Positions 1 through 12,300 of a stretch of 32,092 bases of DNA are shown here, in pieces. Origin of the DNA: Intoshia linei (lineage: Eukaryota > Orthonectida > Rhopaluridae). The DNA is taken from contig LWCA01000330.1 of the NCBI GenBank assembly GCA_001642005.1, positions 1 through 32,092 on the forward strand, read 5' to 3'. The notes below the pieces were generated by a model. That model was not told the origin of the DNA, did no database searches, and saw nothing but the letters and a program-made list of their open reading frames with translations. Positions within the stretch are counted from its first letter, which is position 1, and every line of letters starts with the position of its first letter. The translations under genes were made by a program, and so were the position numbers.

Positions 1-561
1 TACCCCAAAACCCAATTTACACTGTAAAAAGATTATGCTATGCATATGGAGGGTATGGTATATCATGAATTTCTACAAACAAAGAAATTATTAATTCTGA
101 TAAATACTGTGAACAATTAGAAAAATCAAATCACAATATTTACCTGAAAAGACCACTGAAGTTTCGTAAAAGCAATATTATTCTACAACAAGACAATGCT
201 AGACCTCACACTTCTAAAAAAACCTCTAAGCTTCTAAGGGAGTTAAAATTTGAGGTATTACCACATCCACCGTATTCATCAGACTTAGCACCATCTGATT
301 ATTACCTATTTAAAGCTATGAGTAACCATTACTATGGTAAAAAATACACTTCAAATGAAGGGTTAAAATTGAACATAGAAAAGTTTTTGTCCGATAAAGA
401 AGCCAGTTTTTATGCTAATGGTATAAATAGACTACCGGAACGTTGGAAAAAGACTGGAAAGCAATGGTGAATATTTTATAATATAACTTTATTTTTAATG
501 TAATCAAATAAACTTTTTAATTTTGTTAAAAAAACGACATTACTTATGAAACGACCTAATA
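1..561 (+). mobile_element. mariner-family transposon, 3' part with transposase pseudogene and 3' terminal repeat
   Basis: Positions 90-470 read open for 126 codons and match the C-terminal half of a mariner transposase. The second catalytic Asp is in QQDNARPH. The third is in SSDLAPSDYYLF, exactly 34 residues later, giving the D34D spacing of true mariners. The C-terminal LPERW motif is followed by a TGA stop at 468-470. Upstream, roughly 40-88, the homology continues in another frame (GMVYHEFLQTKK), so there is a frameshift near 88-90. The first catalytic Asp would lie beyond the window edge. At 533-559 the sequence ending ACGACCTAA looks like the 3' mariner terminal repeat, followed by a TA target site. 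It is a dead copy, judged by the frameshift. Family assignment is firm; activity and the full element cannot be judged. Confidence 0.9.
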
Positions 562-715
562 CATGTAAAACAAAAAATGTAAATTAATTAATGGTCCGAA
601 AATTAAAAAAAAATTATTCTGATAGAGCTTATTCCAGTTGATAATTTCAACTTCGGAAATCTACGCATTCCCGGTGAAAAATAATTTTTAATATATTATC
701 TAATATTTAATTTTT

Positions 716-962
716 GAATTAATATATTTCAGATATTTCGATTAAAATAAAAATTAAAAAAATGTAAATATTGATCCTACAATTTCAAAAAAAATTTATA
801 TTGAACGTCTATACATTAGGGCAACAATTGTCAAAAATTCAAAACATTTAAACAGTTTTACGGCATATCAGCAATTAAATTGTAGGTTTGATAAAATGTA
901 TGATATTTACATTTTTAATTTTAATTTGAATCGAAATATTTGAAAAATATATTGATTCATCA
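716..962. repeat. foldback element with ~70-bp inverted arms
   Basis: The stretch around 716-786 is repeated in inverted orientation at about 892-962, separated by roughly 105 bp. Both arms contain, in order, an AATATATTT block, an ATATTTCGATT block, a run of AAAATTAAAAA, the string ATGTAAATAT and a CTACAATTT end. By eye the arms agree at around 80% of positions. This could be a MITE or a foldback transposon. I see no clear target duplication and no protein coding. Confidence 0.6.
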
Positions 963-1702
963 GAATTTCGTGTTTGTTTGAAAAACAATAAATGTTTGAT
1001 CTGTTTGAAAGATTTTTCAAACACTACATATGACATAGGATAGATTCTATCATTAATTTTATAATTTTCATCTTAACTTTTCATCCAATGTTCTTTATAA
1101 ATTTATCATTATTTATTGAGATGCTATTATGGTTACTAATAAGTTTTTAGTAGGGCGGCCAAAAGTTAATAAAGTTAATTTTTGTTATGTTTATCGGCAT
1201 GAAATTACAAGCATGATGATATTAATATTATGCATATTAATTAGTTAATTAAAATTTGATGAAGTTACAAAAGTTACATTTTTATTTTAAAAGTTAATAA
1301 AGTTACATAGTGAAACAAGTGATTTTAAATTATATTTTAAAAAAATATAAATATTGTTATATCAAAAATTATTTACATTCACTTTCGATGTAACAAGTCA
1401 TTTTAATTTTATATTATTTATATGACATAGATTGATATAGTATTATTACTAGAATGCCAAAATTTCCTAAAAGTCGATTTGAAAAGATATCAATTTAATT
1501 TCAATTTAATCACTTAAACTGAATCAGAAAATTATTATTTTTGTTGTCAATAGGCAATAATTTAAACCGTAATATCAACATGTTATCAATCACCAAATCT
1601 GAAATTTAAGGTGTCTAAAGATAAAGTATATTCTTGGCTATAAGAAAAATATCTACTTGTTCCATTCCATCAAGTATTTTTCGAGGTACAATATGAAACA
1701 TG
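963..1702. other. AT-rich intergenic stretch
   Basis: I find no gene, RNA or clear repeat here. The sequence is AT-rich with stop codons in all frames. It separates the foldback repeat from the 3' end of the small minus-strand gene. Confidence 0.6.
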
Positions 1703-1724
1703 GATGACTACATATGTAGTCATC
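1703..1724. repeat. perfect 22-bp palindrome
   Basis: The 22 bases beginning GATGACTACAT are identical to their reverse complement, with no spacer. The palindrome lies about 50 bp downstream of the stop codon of the minus-strand gene at 1775-2377. It could be a 3' processing or termination hairpin, a dimeric protein site, or chance. Confidence 0.75.
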
Positions 1725-1774
1725 GGTCACTAAGGGGATAAGATTAATGTTTCTATCTATACTTGACCCTACTT

Positions 1775-2377
1775 TCATTTGGTATTTTTTGCGATAGAAT
1801 TTTCCATCTTTTTGTTGTCATCGTCTTGATCTATAATTTTGATAGGATCGGTAGTATGAGTACTACTACTCATTTGATTTTCTTCCATAATCTTTATCAC
1901 GTCTTTTCAAAAATTACAAATATTCTTTAGTGATACTTGGAATGTTGCTTTCGAAACTTTGAAAATTTCTTTTAGCAGACTTAAAGTTTTATTACTTACA
2001 ACTTTCGTCGCTTCTAAAGTCTTATGCAATACTCCACTGTTACTCAAAGTCGAACCTACTTCTTTCACTAGATATGTACTGCCATTCGTAACTTCCACAA
2101 CACCTTTCTTATAAAGACTTGGTGTTTTTTTTGTCAATTCCCATCCTATACTTATCAAATGTGAAACCGTGTTTAATAGAGGTTTGATACTTCTAATTTT
2201 GTTATTAGAATTGTTGTCAAACATATACGTCATAGAGAAATCGTTCATCAAACATACCTTTCTTACTAGAGAATGATTTTCTTCCGCGATAATGTCGAAA
2301 TTAGTATATATCACAGTTTTTATATTGTAATGTAAATTTTTGATATAAGCTGATTCGATACTTACTATTTTTTCCAT
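1775..2377 (-). CDS. small two-exon gene, unknown function
   Basis: Exon 1 runs 2377-1937 from an ATG (MEKIVSIES) for 147 codons. A 45-nt intron at 1936-1892 (GTATCA...AAAG) then joins in phase 0 to exon 2 at 1891-1775, 39 codons including TGA. Without splicing the frame stops nine codons into the intron. The predicted protein has 185 residues. It has no signal peptide or clear membrane span. A central part rich in Leu, Val, Ser, Thr and Lys (about residues 75-147) looks helical and amphipathic, and the C-terminal tail is polar and acidic (IIDQDDDNKK). Just upstream of the ATG, at about 2380-2410, is a TATATATATT tract. I do not recognise the family. The length, the sensible composition and an intron of the size seen elsewhere in the window support a real gene; the splice site is inferred. 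Confidence 0.55.
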
Positions 2378-2430
2378 GTTACATATATTTAATATATATA
2401 TTTACTGTTCAGATTAGGCTTTAATTTGGA

Positions 2431-2823
2431 TCATCTGTAACCACAGCCACAATGAGAAGATATCTTCGCAAAAACAACAACAGCAAATATTCTAATTCTA
2501 TAATTCGACATGATGGAGAACGAATCCCTGTAAGGTGCAATTTTAGTGTAGATTCCAACAAATGCATATGAATTTTGTCTACCATAACCGTCAAGTTTTT
2601 TCTTGACATTTATATCTTTGTCCTCTTGATAAATTGGATCATCGAAAGATATAGAGAATCATCGTGACGAGAATAGTTATGCTGTATGTAACGTTTGTCA
2701 AGATACACCTTTTGTCGAACAGCGTAGTCAATATTAGTTATCAAATTATATACATAGGTGTCCCTCACAATAATCCTCAAAATAATGTTTAACATAAAAA
2801 TATTCATCTGTGAATACGTTCAT
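2431..2823 (-). other. unresolved coding-like segments, possibly a spliced gene or a frameshifted relic
   Basis: Three overlapping stretches read like protein in different frames. One starts with an ATG at 2823 (MNVFTDEYFYVKHYF) and stops after 25 codons. One is open from 2807 to 2610 and reads plausibly in its middle part (IDYAVRQKVYLDKRYIQ). One is open from about 2658 to 2434 and includes YAFVGIYTKIAPYRDSFSIM. The first and third can be joined in frame through a GT at about 2754 and an AG near 2615, but this is only one option. The family is not recognised. It could be the 5' part of the small downstream gene, a separate gene, or a decayed copy. Confidence 0.3.
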
Positions 2824-2922
2824 ATCTGGAGAATTTACTGTATATAGATTACAGTGTACTAAGAAAATTTTATTTATTTTTATTCATTACGGCAAAAATA
2901 GATATATTTTGAAATGTTGCAG

Positions 2923-3384
2923 CTGTAACACTAATGTATGGAGATGATCCTACTCTAGACCTTCCTTTGGCATTGTCACAACAGCAAAGTTTTCTTCATC
3001 CAATTATATATAACTAATACATATCAACTATATTTTTATGATGAGTGGGTGCTAGTGTGTTCAACTTAGTTTAGCTTTGCCTAAAACCAAACAAGGTACA
3101 AGTTTTGCATGTTTTGCTTGCACTGGTCAAGCCCACTTTTTAACATAAATGAATGGTTGACTCATCATCTTTTTTCAATTTATTTAAACAAACATAATTG
3201 AAGGAATTTAAGTTTACCGCTATTTAATAAGTATTTATTATTGATTTAATAATGATGACAATTAAATTAAATTGAAAATATATAGTTTTAATTAGTTAAT
3301 CTTATTTATATTATATTTTATAATTTAGATTTGACTGCTAAAAACCGAGACTGTTTTGAGATGTTCCAAAAGATATTTTTAATG
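2923..3384 (+). CDS. WDFY3-like gene, first recognised exon segments
   Basis: The segment 3329-3384 follows an AG at 3327-3328 and encodes LTAKNRDCFEMFQKIFLM. It ends at a GT and joins in phase 0 across a 39-nt intron (3385-3423) to the exon at 3424. That exon opens directly after its AG and continues INDDRALRCMLDVI. A further candidate, 2923-2988, reads VTLMYGDDPTLDLPLALSQQ after an AG and ends in phase 1, which fits the phase-1 start at 3329 across a 340-nt intron. The 3329 segment is well supported by frame. The 2923 segment rests on coding-like composition and phase only. No start codon was assigned, so the true 5' end lies further upstream. Confidence 0.5.
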
Positions 3385-6300
3385 GTATCTTAAAAAGTGT
3401 TGATAATTTAATGTATTAAATAGATAAATGATGATCGAGCGTTGCGTTGCATGTTGGATGTTATAAATCATATATTTTTTTCTGATAACATGAATTACTT
3501 TATATTGGAAGGGCACACATTTATGGTTTCGATATTCTCTTCTTTATCTAAACATTCTGAAATTGTTCAAAAAGCATACTTTAAAATTTTGATGGGTATA
3601 ATGGTCAGTTTAAAACATATCCCTGTGTTTGAAATTGCTGAAATATCTAAAGTGTTAGTAAATGAAAAGAATAAATCAATAGTTGAAATGAGTTTAAAGT
3701 ATTTTAAGGAACATTTAATCAAAAATATAAAATTTCGAAGTAGTTTTAGAACGTACAGTATATATTTAATGATTTTGGATGATATTTTTATAAATAATGA
3801 GAATAATTTTAATATTGCTCATTATAATGTAAATAATGATTTATTCACAATTGTAGTAGACATTGCATCAATTTCTGTTACCGATTGTAAACATAATGCG
3901 GAATATGTTTATACAGTATATATAAAGGACAAGAAAATTAAAAAATATAAAAAGCAAGACGCTAGATTAATTGGATATCTATTAAATTTTAAAATTCAAA
4001 TTGCAGCTTCAATTGAAAATGCTGATTTGTTGAAAAGTACATTAATTTTCAATATTCAATCGAGTATGAATAATTTAGTTGACCAGACTATGACTTTGGA
4101 AACTATTCGAATTGTGTCCAGTGCATATATCAATGCTTTGTGTAATGCCAATACTAAAAAATTGTTTAGATACAGTTACATGTTTGACACTTTTTTTCAC
4201 ATATTTGATTGGATTATTAATTTATTGAATGATCTATGTATTGATAAAAATAATGATCAATTTGAAGAAATTATACCAAGAATTTTATATACAATTTTTT
4301 GTATATTTTCTACTTTTGCTGCAGCAATACGGAATGATTTGGGTAATTCTTACTTTTTTCAACAATGTAATGGTTATCAAAAATTGACAGATATAATAGT
4401 CAAGTTGCATTTTTTTCAGGAGACGGATACGACTGTAAGAAATGAAAAAATTAAACCGAATTCAAAGAAGGTTCAAATGATAGCAAATATTTTTAATGAC
4501 GTAACATCTCAGGGAACTAATTTACACACATATGTGTTTATCAATATTTTAATCAATTTTTATTATTTAATGTTGGATCGATTTAGAAGGCATTCTGAGT
4601 ATATTCAACAATTTGAACCGACAAAAAATCAAAATTGGAGAGTGTATTTAAAAAATTATATGTCATTTGTTCAGAAAGGTAAAGATAATTTGGTTTACAA
4701 CACTTCCGCTTCGAAACACATAATTATATTGATTGCTAGAGTGAATTTGAGCTATGACTCTAGGGTATCTCTGTATACTTACTTTTTCCATATAATTTCA
4801 AATATTTGTATTAAAAAATCAAACATCGAACGGTTTGTGGCGGTCAATTTATCTGAAACCATTTTACTACACTTTGGTTACATTTTATTTGAACCTAAAA
4901 ATCCTGTATATACTGTTTTTAGATCAATCGTTGTTAAATTATTGTCGCTAGATTTTAGTGAAAACAATTTAAGATTTTTACTACGCTCTCAATTGTATGA
5001 TTGCATTGATAGTGAATTTGTAAAATCTCTTAATTCTCCACATATTCACGATATATATACAAATCGTAAAATTACTAAACCTTACGGATACCTATTTATT
5101 AATGGACATGATTATGTTTCCAATATTCTGTGTAATATTTTTTACGATATTATTCAACAGCGTAGAAATTATTACGATAAAGACGCCAATTTATCTTTTA
5201 TGTATACAGTTATAGATTCTAGTTTTGATGGAAAGGCAAATATTTATCTACCGAGCGTTGCTCCCAAAATTGTTAGACCTGCCACATCCTCTTTTTTGGG
5301 TGATGATGAACACATATTGTTAGGTGGTGTTGGAAGTGAAGAACGTGTTTTCCCACCAATTCGAGGACTGTCATTTTCTTCGTGGTTCATGTTTGTTCCA
5401 GATAACTCCAAATCCAATATTTTTAACATGCTGAATATTGAATATATCAATTATTTGACCAATTCTGCTAAATTTTCCAAAATGATTATTGATAATAGTA
5501 TTCCTCCTTTTAATGCTTTTTCGCTCAATTTTAATAAAATGACATACGAATTAACTATTGCTACCAGTCATTCTAAAGGCAACAATAATCACCCCTCAGA
5601 TATTGTGAGGTATGGAGCTGTCTTTTGTTGCAGTAATTATATTAAACCTTATGCGTGGAATCATTTGGTTATTGTTTTTCAAAAAAACCAATTGTCAAGG
5701 TTATTTTTTACAATTTTTAGTTGAGTATTGCCTGTTTATTTCTATATCTTAAATTTGTTAGAACCGAAAAAAAATTAGAAAATTTAGTTCAATCTAAATT
5801 CAACTTTATAATATAATGTATTTACAATAATAATTTTAATAATTATTAAATTTTTCCCAGTTTATTACATAACTTCAATCATCTGAAATGCACTTTATAC
5901 AATATTTTCAATGTGTAGGTGTATAAAGGTAAAAATTACAACATAAAAATTTTAGAAAAGTTTACAAATACTAGATACAAAATTCAACATATAACTACTT
6001 TATTACTTATTCAGATTGAAATTTTTTTTGTGTGTGTTAACAGGATACAACTATACCACCTGTAAATTTTTTAAATTTTAGTGCTGTTTTCATTGAAAAA
6101 AAAAAGTGTTATTTGTTTTTTTGGCCTTGAAGATATATTTTTTTAAAATTTAAATTGATAATTTATATGATTTTAAAATCTGTATTAGAGTGTATATTTT
6201 TTTAAATCCTCGAACTCGTTTGATTTTCAAAAAAAAAGGACAATTGAGCTTTTTGACCCGTAAGATGTGAGTTTGGGAGGTTGAAATTTATTTTTCTAAC

Positions 6301-9300
6301 ACCCCTTTAAGATCGATGTTTTAAATGACAAAAAAGTGTCAATTGTGGTCTAAACGTTTTCAAGATGAAAACTACACTCTAATGAATTTCCACTGTTCCG
6401 GTAGACCTTCAAGTGTTGATCTTAAACAAATAAAAAGTGAATTGAAAAAATCTTCAATTCAAACATTTTAATCTTTTTTCATTGTGGCCAGCTGTTCAAA
6501 AACCAGTGCCTATAATGGTTTAAATTGTTTAAAAAAAGTTAAGTCTGAAAAATTGGTACCCCACTTATTAACAATTTAACATAAATTAAAAAGAAAAAAC
6601 TTTTTTGAGTAAATCAGCCAATAGTGGAGTTCCACTGTATAACTAAAAGTCAATTATTTAACATTGGTAGATATTGGGAACCATTATCATAATTTCAATA
6701 TCTAAAATTTTTAAGATTTGATGGATTATACAATTTTTTAATATAGTATTCTTTGTGGGTCTATCAATGTCGGAATTCCTGATTGATGAAGTATGTAACA
6801 ATTTAGTTTTTTTTAAACCATAAACTGAAAATTTAGATATGGCGATTTGTTGTTATATCTAAACGGAGCTTTTGTGGATAAACGAAAATTGCGATATATT
6901 GCACCTTTTCCGATCAACAGTTTAACATCAGTAAACGCATACATTGGCAACAATGTGCAAAAACCTTTCAATGGAATTCCGAACGATATAAATATATGGA
7001 AACAAGGTCCAGTATATTTATTTGAAGAATTATTGAGCGCTGATATGGTTTACGATATATATAAAATGAAACAAGCATATGTTGGATGTTTCCGAGAATA
7101 TTCATCTTTAAACAATACAGATTTGGATTCAAAAATAATTTTTGGTTTAAATAATATTTCAAACTCTTTTATTACTTTGAAAGCAATTCGAACAATATAC
7201 AATATTTATGATTCAGTTTTAATTTCCAGTAGAATAAAATTAAACAGTGAGGATTCAACTATTCCACTATTTTATTTATCAAATTTGGCCATAAATACAC
7301 AAGGACAATCTAAATCTTTGGGAGGATTTTATATTGGAAATTGTGGCATCTACTCAGTTTTTTCGCGTTCTTTTCATTCATCTCTAGTATCTTGCGGTGG
7401 CTGTAAAATATTTTTAGCTTTAATTGCCATGTCAAATTCAAACGACAGTTTTTGTAGTTCTATTCGACTATTAAGGGAAAGTCTTATAAATAACTCTGTA
7501 CTTTTAACAGATTTTTCTAAAAACAACGGTTTTCAGATACTTGCTTATATTGTCAAGAGAAAGAAGCAATTCATAACTGTCAATGAAGTGGAAATGCTAT
7601 TTTCTTTGGTGACTAGTAATATATCTGATCCAAATAATATAATGATTTATAATTTGCGTTTTTTTGAAGATTTATTATACGATTTTGATACATGGTTCTC
7701 TCTTAAACCATTTGTAACAAATTATTATTTTAATTTATTTGAGCAATTGATCAATTGTCAACAATATGGTATGCAAAACCATCTAAAAATGAAAAGTATA
7801 AATACATTAAGACGTATATTTTCTCATTTTTTATGCTCTAAGTTTTCAATTAGTTTATTGGAAACTCTATTATCATTTTTATTTGTTTATTTAAAAAATT
7901 TTACCGGCCACAGTACGACAATATCTTTCTGTCAATTTATTATTTCACTTGTTAATCTCTCTGTGGATGAAAATGAAATTGATAGGCTTGAGGATTCGGA
8001 TGAAGTTAAAAGGAAACAAACTGAAATTGTTCACATTCGTGAAAGGTGTATATCACTCATTTTGAGATGCATTACTAACTCTAAGCAGACGGAATTGGCT
8101 ATTGAAAATTTTATTATGTGTGCAGGGTTTAATTTTATGTTTGTTCTGATGAATGAAAATATCATTAGTACTACTCGAGTTCTTTCTTTGAGATTATTAG
8201 TTCAAATTTGTTTATCCTCTTTAGCTTATACTCGATTTATTGATAAGAGATTGAATGGAAAATGCTATGATAAAAATTCGCTTACTTTTTTTGGACACAA
8301 AAAATTAAAATCATTTTTTAATGATTTTCCTACCAAGGCCGAAGTTACAAGTGTTCAATCAAAAATTTCAAATGTTGGAGGATACAATATTTTACATTAT
8401 ATTACCTCTTATTACGAAAATATTACTCCGGATTTTTATTTTTATCTTTTTCATTTATCTATGCAGAGTTCACCTGGACATTTTAATGAAAAAAAGGTAA
8501 ATTTTTAAAAATTATTAAATGAATCCAACACTAATGCATTAAAAATAACTTTATATGGGAAAAATATACACATGTGCCAAGTACAATAAGGTCCACTTTT
8601 GATGTTTGTTTTATTATTAGAAAACCCATTTTGCATGTGGATGTCTTTTTTGATTTTAAGCATTCATCCAAACAAAAAATGAAATCGGTTAATATTTACC
8701 TCCCCACTCAAATGTAATTATTGAAATTTATCCAAAAATTATAAGATAATTGTAAAATATAATTTTATTTTATGTATAATAAATTTATTTGGTTTCTATG
8801 GATAATTATGTTGGAATTTTTTTGATGAATTTACCATGCTTTGTATACCATTTTGTTTTTTAAATTAATTTCTGTTGTAAACACCATAAATGTTTTGATT
8901 TCATCATATTAGTTGGATAATTACTTAATTGGTTCTATAGTTTTAACTTTGGTTTGTAGGGATATTTGATTAGCCTGATTTCGTTTTTAAGTTTAGACCA
9001 ACCACTATTTATAAATAAATATTCTATTTTACTAAAGTTAACCATTATGAGTTACGATAATGAAAGAAGATGATGAAACGATGTAACTTATCTTATCCAC
9101 CTGAGTCTATGTCACGTTGCATATAAGTAATGCTTATTATACAATACTAGGAATTTTATTATATATTTATTAGCAATATCCTAACTTATATAATATGCTA
9201 CGCGATTTTTGTTTATTTATGTGTGTGTGTTCAGCTTTATTTAAATAATTACGTGTCTTAGAATTAATTAAATTTCAATTACAGTTTTTTCCGGGACGTA

Positions 9301-12300
9301 TATTAAAATAAATTCCAACCTCCCAATTTCACATCTTACGAGTCAAAAACCCCTGTTGTCCCACTTTTTAAAAATCAAACGAGTTGGAGAATTTAAAAAA
9401 AATATATACGCTGATGCGGATTTTAAAATCATAAACATTATCATAAATTTAAATGTAATAAATTTTAGTAATAAATATAAAATAGTTTCATTTGTTTCGT
9501 ACAAAATTTTTATTTTTGTACAGTTTGTTTATTTTGATATTTAGAAAGCATCTCAATTTTTAAAATTTTAATTGTTAAAAATAATTAAAAATAAAATAAT
9601 AATTAAAATAAATTAAATGTATCGATCATAGATTATCATTCAATGAATTTATGTATTAAATTTTGATTTTGAAGGATTCTTTTGTGACTATATTAATGTA
9701 GCATGATAATTATTTCTGAAATATATTATAGATTTATTTATTTTTTTTTATGTGCGACATTACACATTTAAGACACTAATTTCAGATGCACTGTTCATTT
9801 GATTCATACTATTATTTAAATAAATTAATTAAATATATTATCATTTTTAAATTTTAGTTGACAAAATCATTCCTTTTATCGTCGAAATTTAACGACCATT
9901 TATTTTTCGATTCAATTGATACATACAAATTTTGGAGATTAACACCTATTTTACTTATCAACCTAAAAATTCAGACAGCTGGAATCAACTATATGCTATA
10001 CACTTTATATAAAGAATTCGGATGCACATGCACGTCTCATTATTCTGTATTAGAATCTGCTTGTGAAATTTTTTCAGCATATATAGAAACTTTTAAAAAG
10101 TCAAACTGTTTTGTAAATTTTATAATGAATCATGTTTTCATTCAATCCTTATCGTTTACATTGTCATTCAACACTACAAATGTATTTCCATTCAAACATA
10201 ATTCACAGTGTTTATTTGATGTTGATGAGTATGAAGATGTTGACAAAGAATATGTATTTGATAATGTATTATACGCACCAATTGTATTTGGAATTGAATT
10301 AATGATTGGTGTTTTACAATCTGTATTTGAGCGACTTTCTCTTCAAGAATCTATTGCTTATGTTGATTCGTCATTGGACATTCCTAAACCAGAATCAATA
10401 CGAAATTTGAGTCTTTTGAAAAAATACTATGAAACATTTTTTGATAAATTTATCAATATAATTGTTCAGAAAGGTATCTATAATTATTTTTGAATAGTAT
10501 GCAAATAACATTTAATTTAGGTTATTGGGTAAAATATAAATCGAGTACGGTATTTTCAAAATTATTATCTACTAAAAACATGTCTAGTATAATTTCATAC
10601 ATATCAAACAAATTTGTTGATTTGATAGTTGTTCAATCTATTGAAATTTCATTAGATATAGTTTTTGATAAAATATGTAAATTATTCATCATGTATAAAA
10701 GTGAAAATTTACAAATTATTAGTTCTCATGATCACAAATTTAATTTATATTATGCTGCTCAACGTTTAATTTTGTATCAATTGTCTAAAAACATATTGGA
10801 TAATAGAATTTACAATAATGTCATTCAATCTTTAACTCAAATTTATTCCTATGATTTCATTATTTTGGACGAAATTTGCATTGATAAATTTTACATTACC
10901 TTTTATTTTTGTTTATGGAAAATTATTACACTTTGCGAAGAAGAATCGCATTGTTTATTATTACCAAATACATATTTATTAAATTTGGAGAGTAGTAAAA
11001 AGGAAAATCTTGTACAACAATGTAAAACGCTTTTCATTCAAAAAGAAACTGCAATTAAGTCTGAATTGAATAATTTTGTTTGTCAAAAATATTTAGTTAG
11101 TATTGATTTTGAAAATACTAATTTAGTTGATTTGAAATTGTCCGATTCTATAATTAAAGTTTTAAAAAATCAGAAGGATATGTTTAGAGCAATTAATACT
11201 GTCGAAAAAATTGAACCTGATAATAAGAAACCTATTCAAAGAAAACTTTTTCAAACTGTATTTTCAAATGTTAAACGTATTTCTAATAAAAATATCAAAA
11301 TTGGATCCATTGTGCGACATGATAATAAAATCAATAGATATTTAGAATTTTTTGCTTTCAATCCTCAAGTTAGTTTTTTGCTGTATGTCTTTTTTTATTT
11401 TTTTAGGCGTATTGTAATGAATTGGTTATTAAACAGAAATTTGCTCATCAATGGCTTTCTTTTCAGAATAAAATTATTATTGAGGTAACATTATGTAGAT
11501 GTAATTTATGATGTAATACTAGGGTGAGTAATATGTTTATAGGGTAGGACTTAGTGGTAGATTTACGTGTAATAATTTGTATAAACATTTATTAGTACAT
11601 TACTACATATTAATTATTAGATGTTACTTCAAATTTATACATATAAATGATAAATTATTATTTTTTTCCATTTTCAGCATTTATTTACAGAATAAAATTG
11701 ATTTGTATCAGTATTTGATATATTAATTATTCTGGATTATTTTACGGTATCTAATTTTAAAAAGTACGAATGCATATTTTTACAATAAATTCGTAATTAT
11801 TGTAAAAATATTTTTATAAAATCAGAGTGTAATAAACTTTTGACTTTGACTTATTAAGTTTTTATCAGTTTGTTCAAACATTCGTTTTCATAAAAAACTT
11901 AATTATAGTTGCTTCACTAATGTACATATTTAGGATGCAATACAATCCATAGAACATATAAAAAATGAATGGAAAAATAAAGAATATGAAATGTTGAGAA
12001 ATGGCACAATTATGGGGCAAACAACTAACACAAATCTTGAAAAATATACTAGAAGTGAAATTAGTGGTAATTTTTTAATATAATTTCATTTTAACTTATA
12101 AACATTTTATGTAGTTAGGCTTGGTATGAATTTTATCAAAGAACATCATTGCAATTTTTATGAACAATATCCATTTTTGGCAAATAGAAAAAATAGTATA
12201 AAGGTTGCATTATTTTTATATGAATTTGTTAAATTTGTTTTGGTGAGCAAATGTGATGATGCTTCTATTCTTTTTTGTGTTTTTAAAATTGATTTAAGAA

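Larger units (their letters stand above)
5700..6836 (+). other. 1,137-nt intron with a repeat copy and a mariner relic
   Basis: The intron splits the lectin-like domain. It carries one copy of a dispersed repeat (about 6150-6295) and, just downstream, a decayed mariner N-terminal fragment (about 6340-6590). Both are listed separately. The rest is AT-rich with no gene. Confidence 0.8.

Noticed and set aside
2434-2658. Possible glycosyltransferase family 92-like reading
   Set aside because: Only a vague resemblance; no catalytic motif and the frame is short and broken.
9356-9544. 62-codon open frame on the plus strand
   Set aside because: It runs across the inverted dispersed repeat and its flank; the other repeat copy does not keep the frame.
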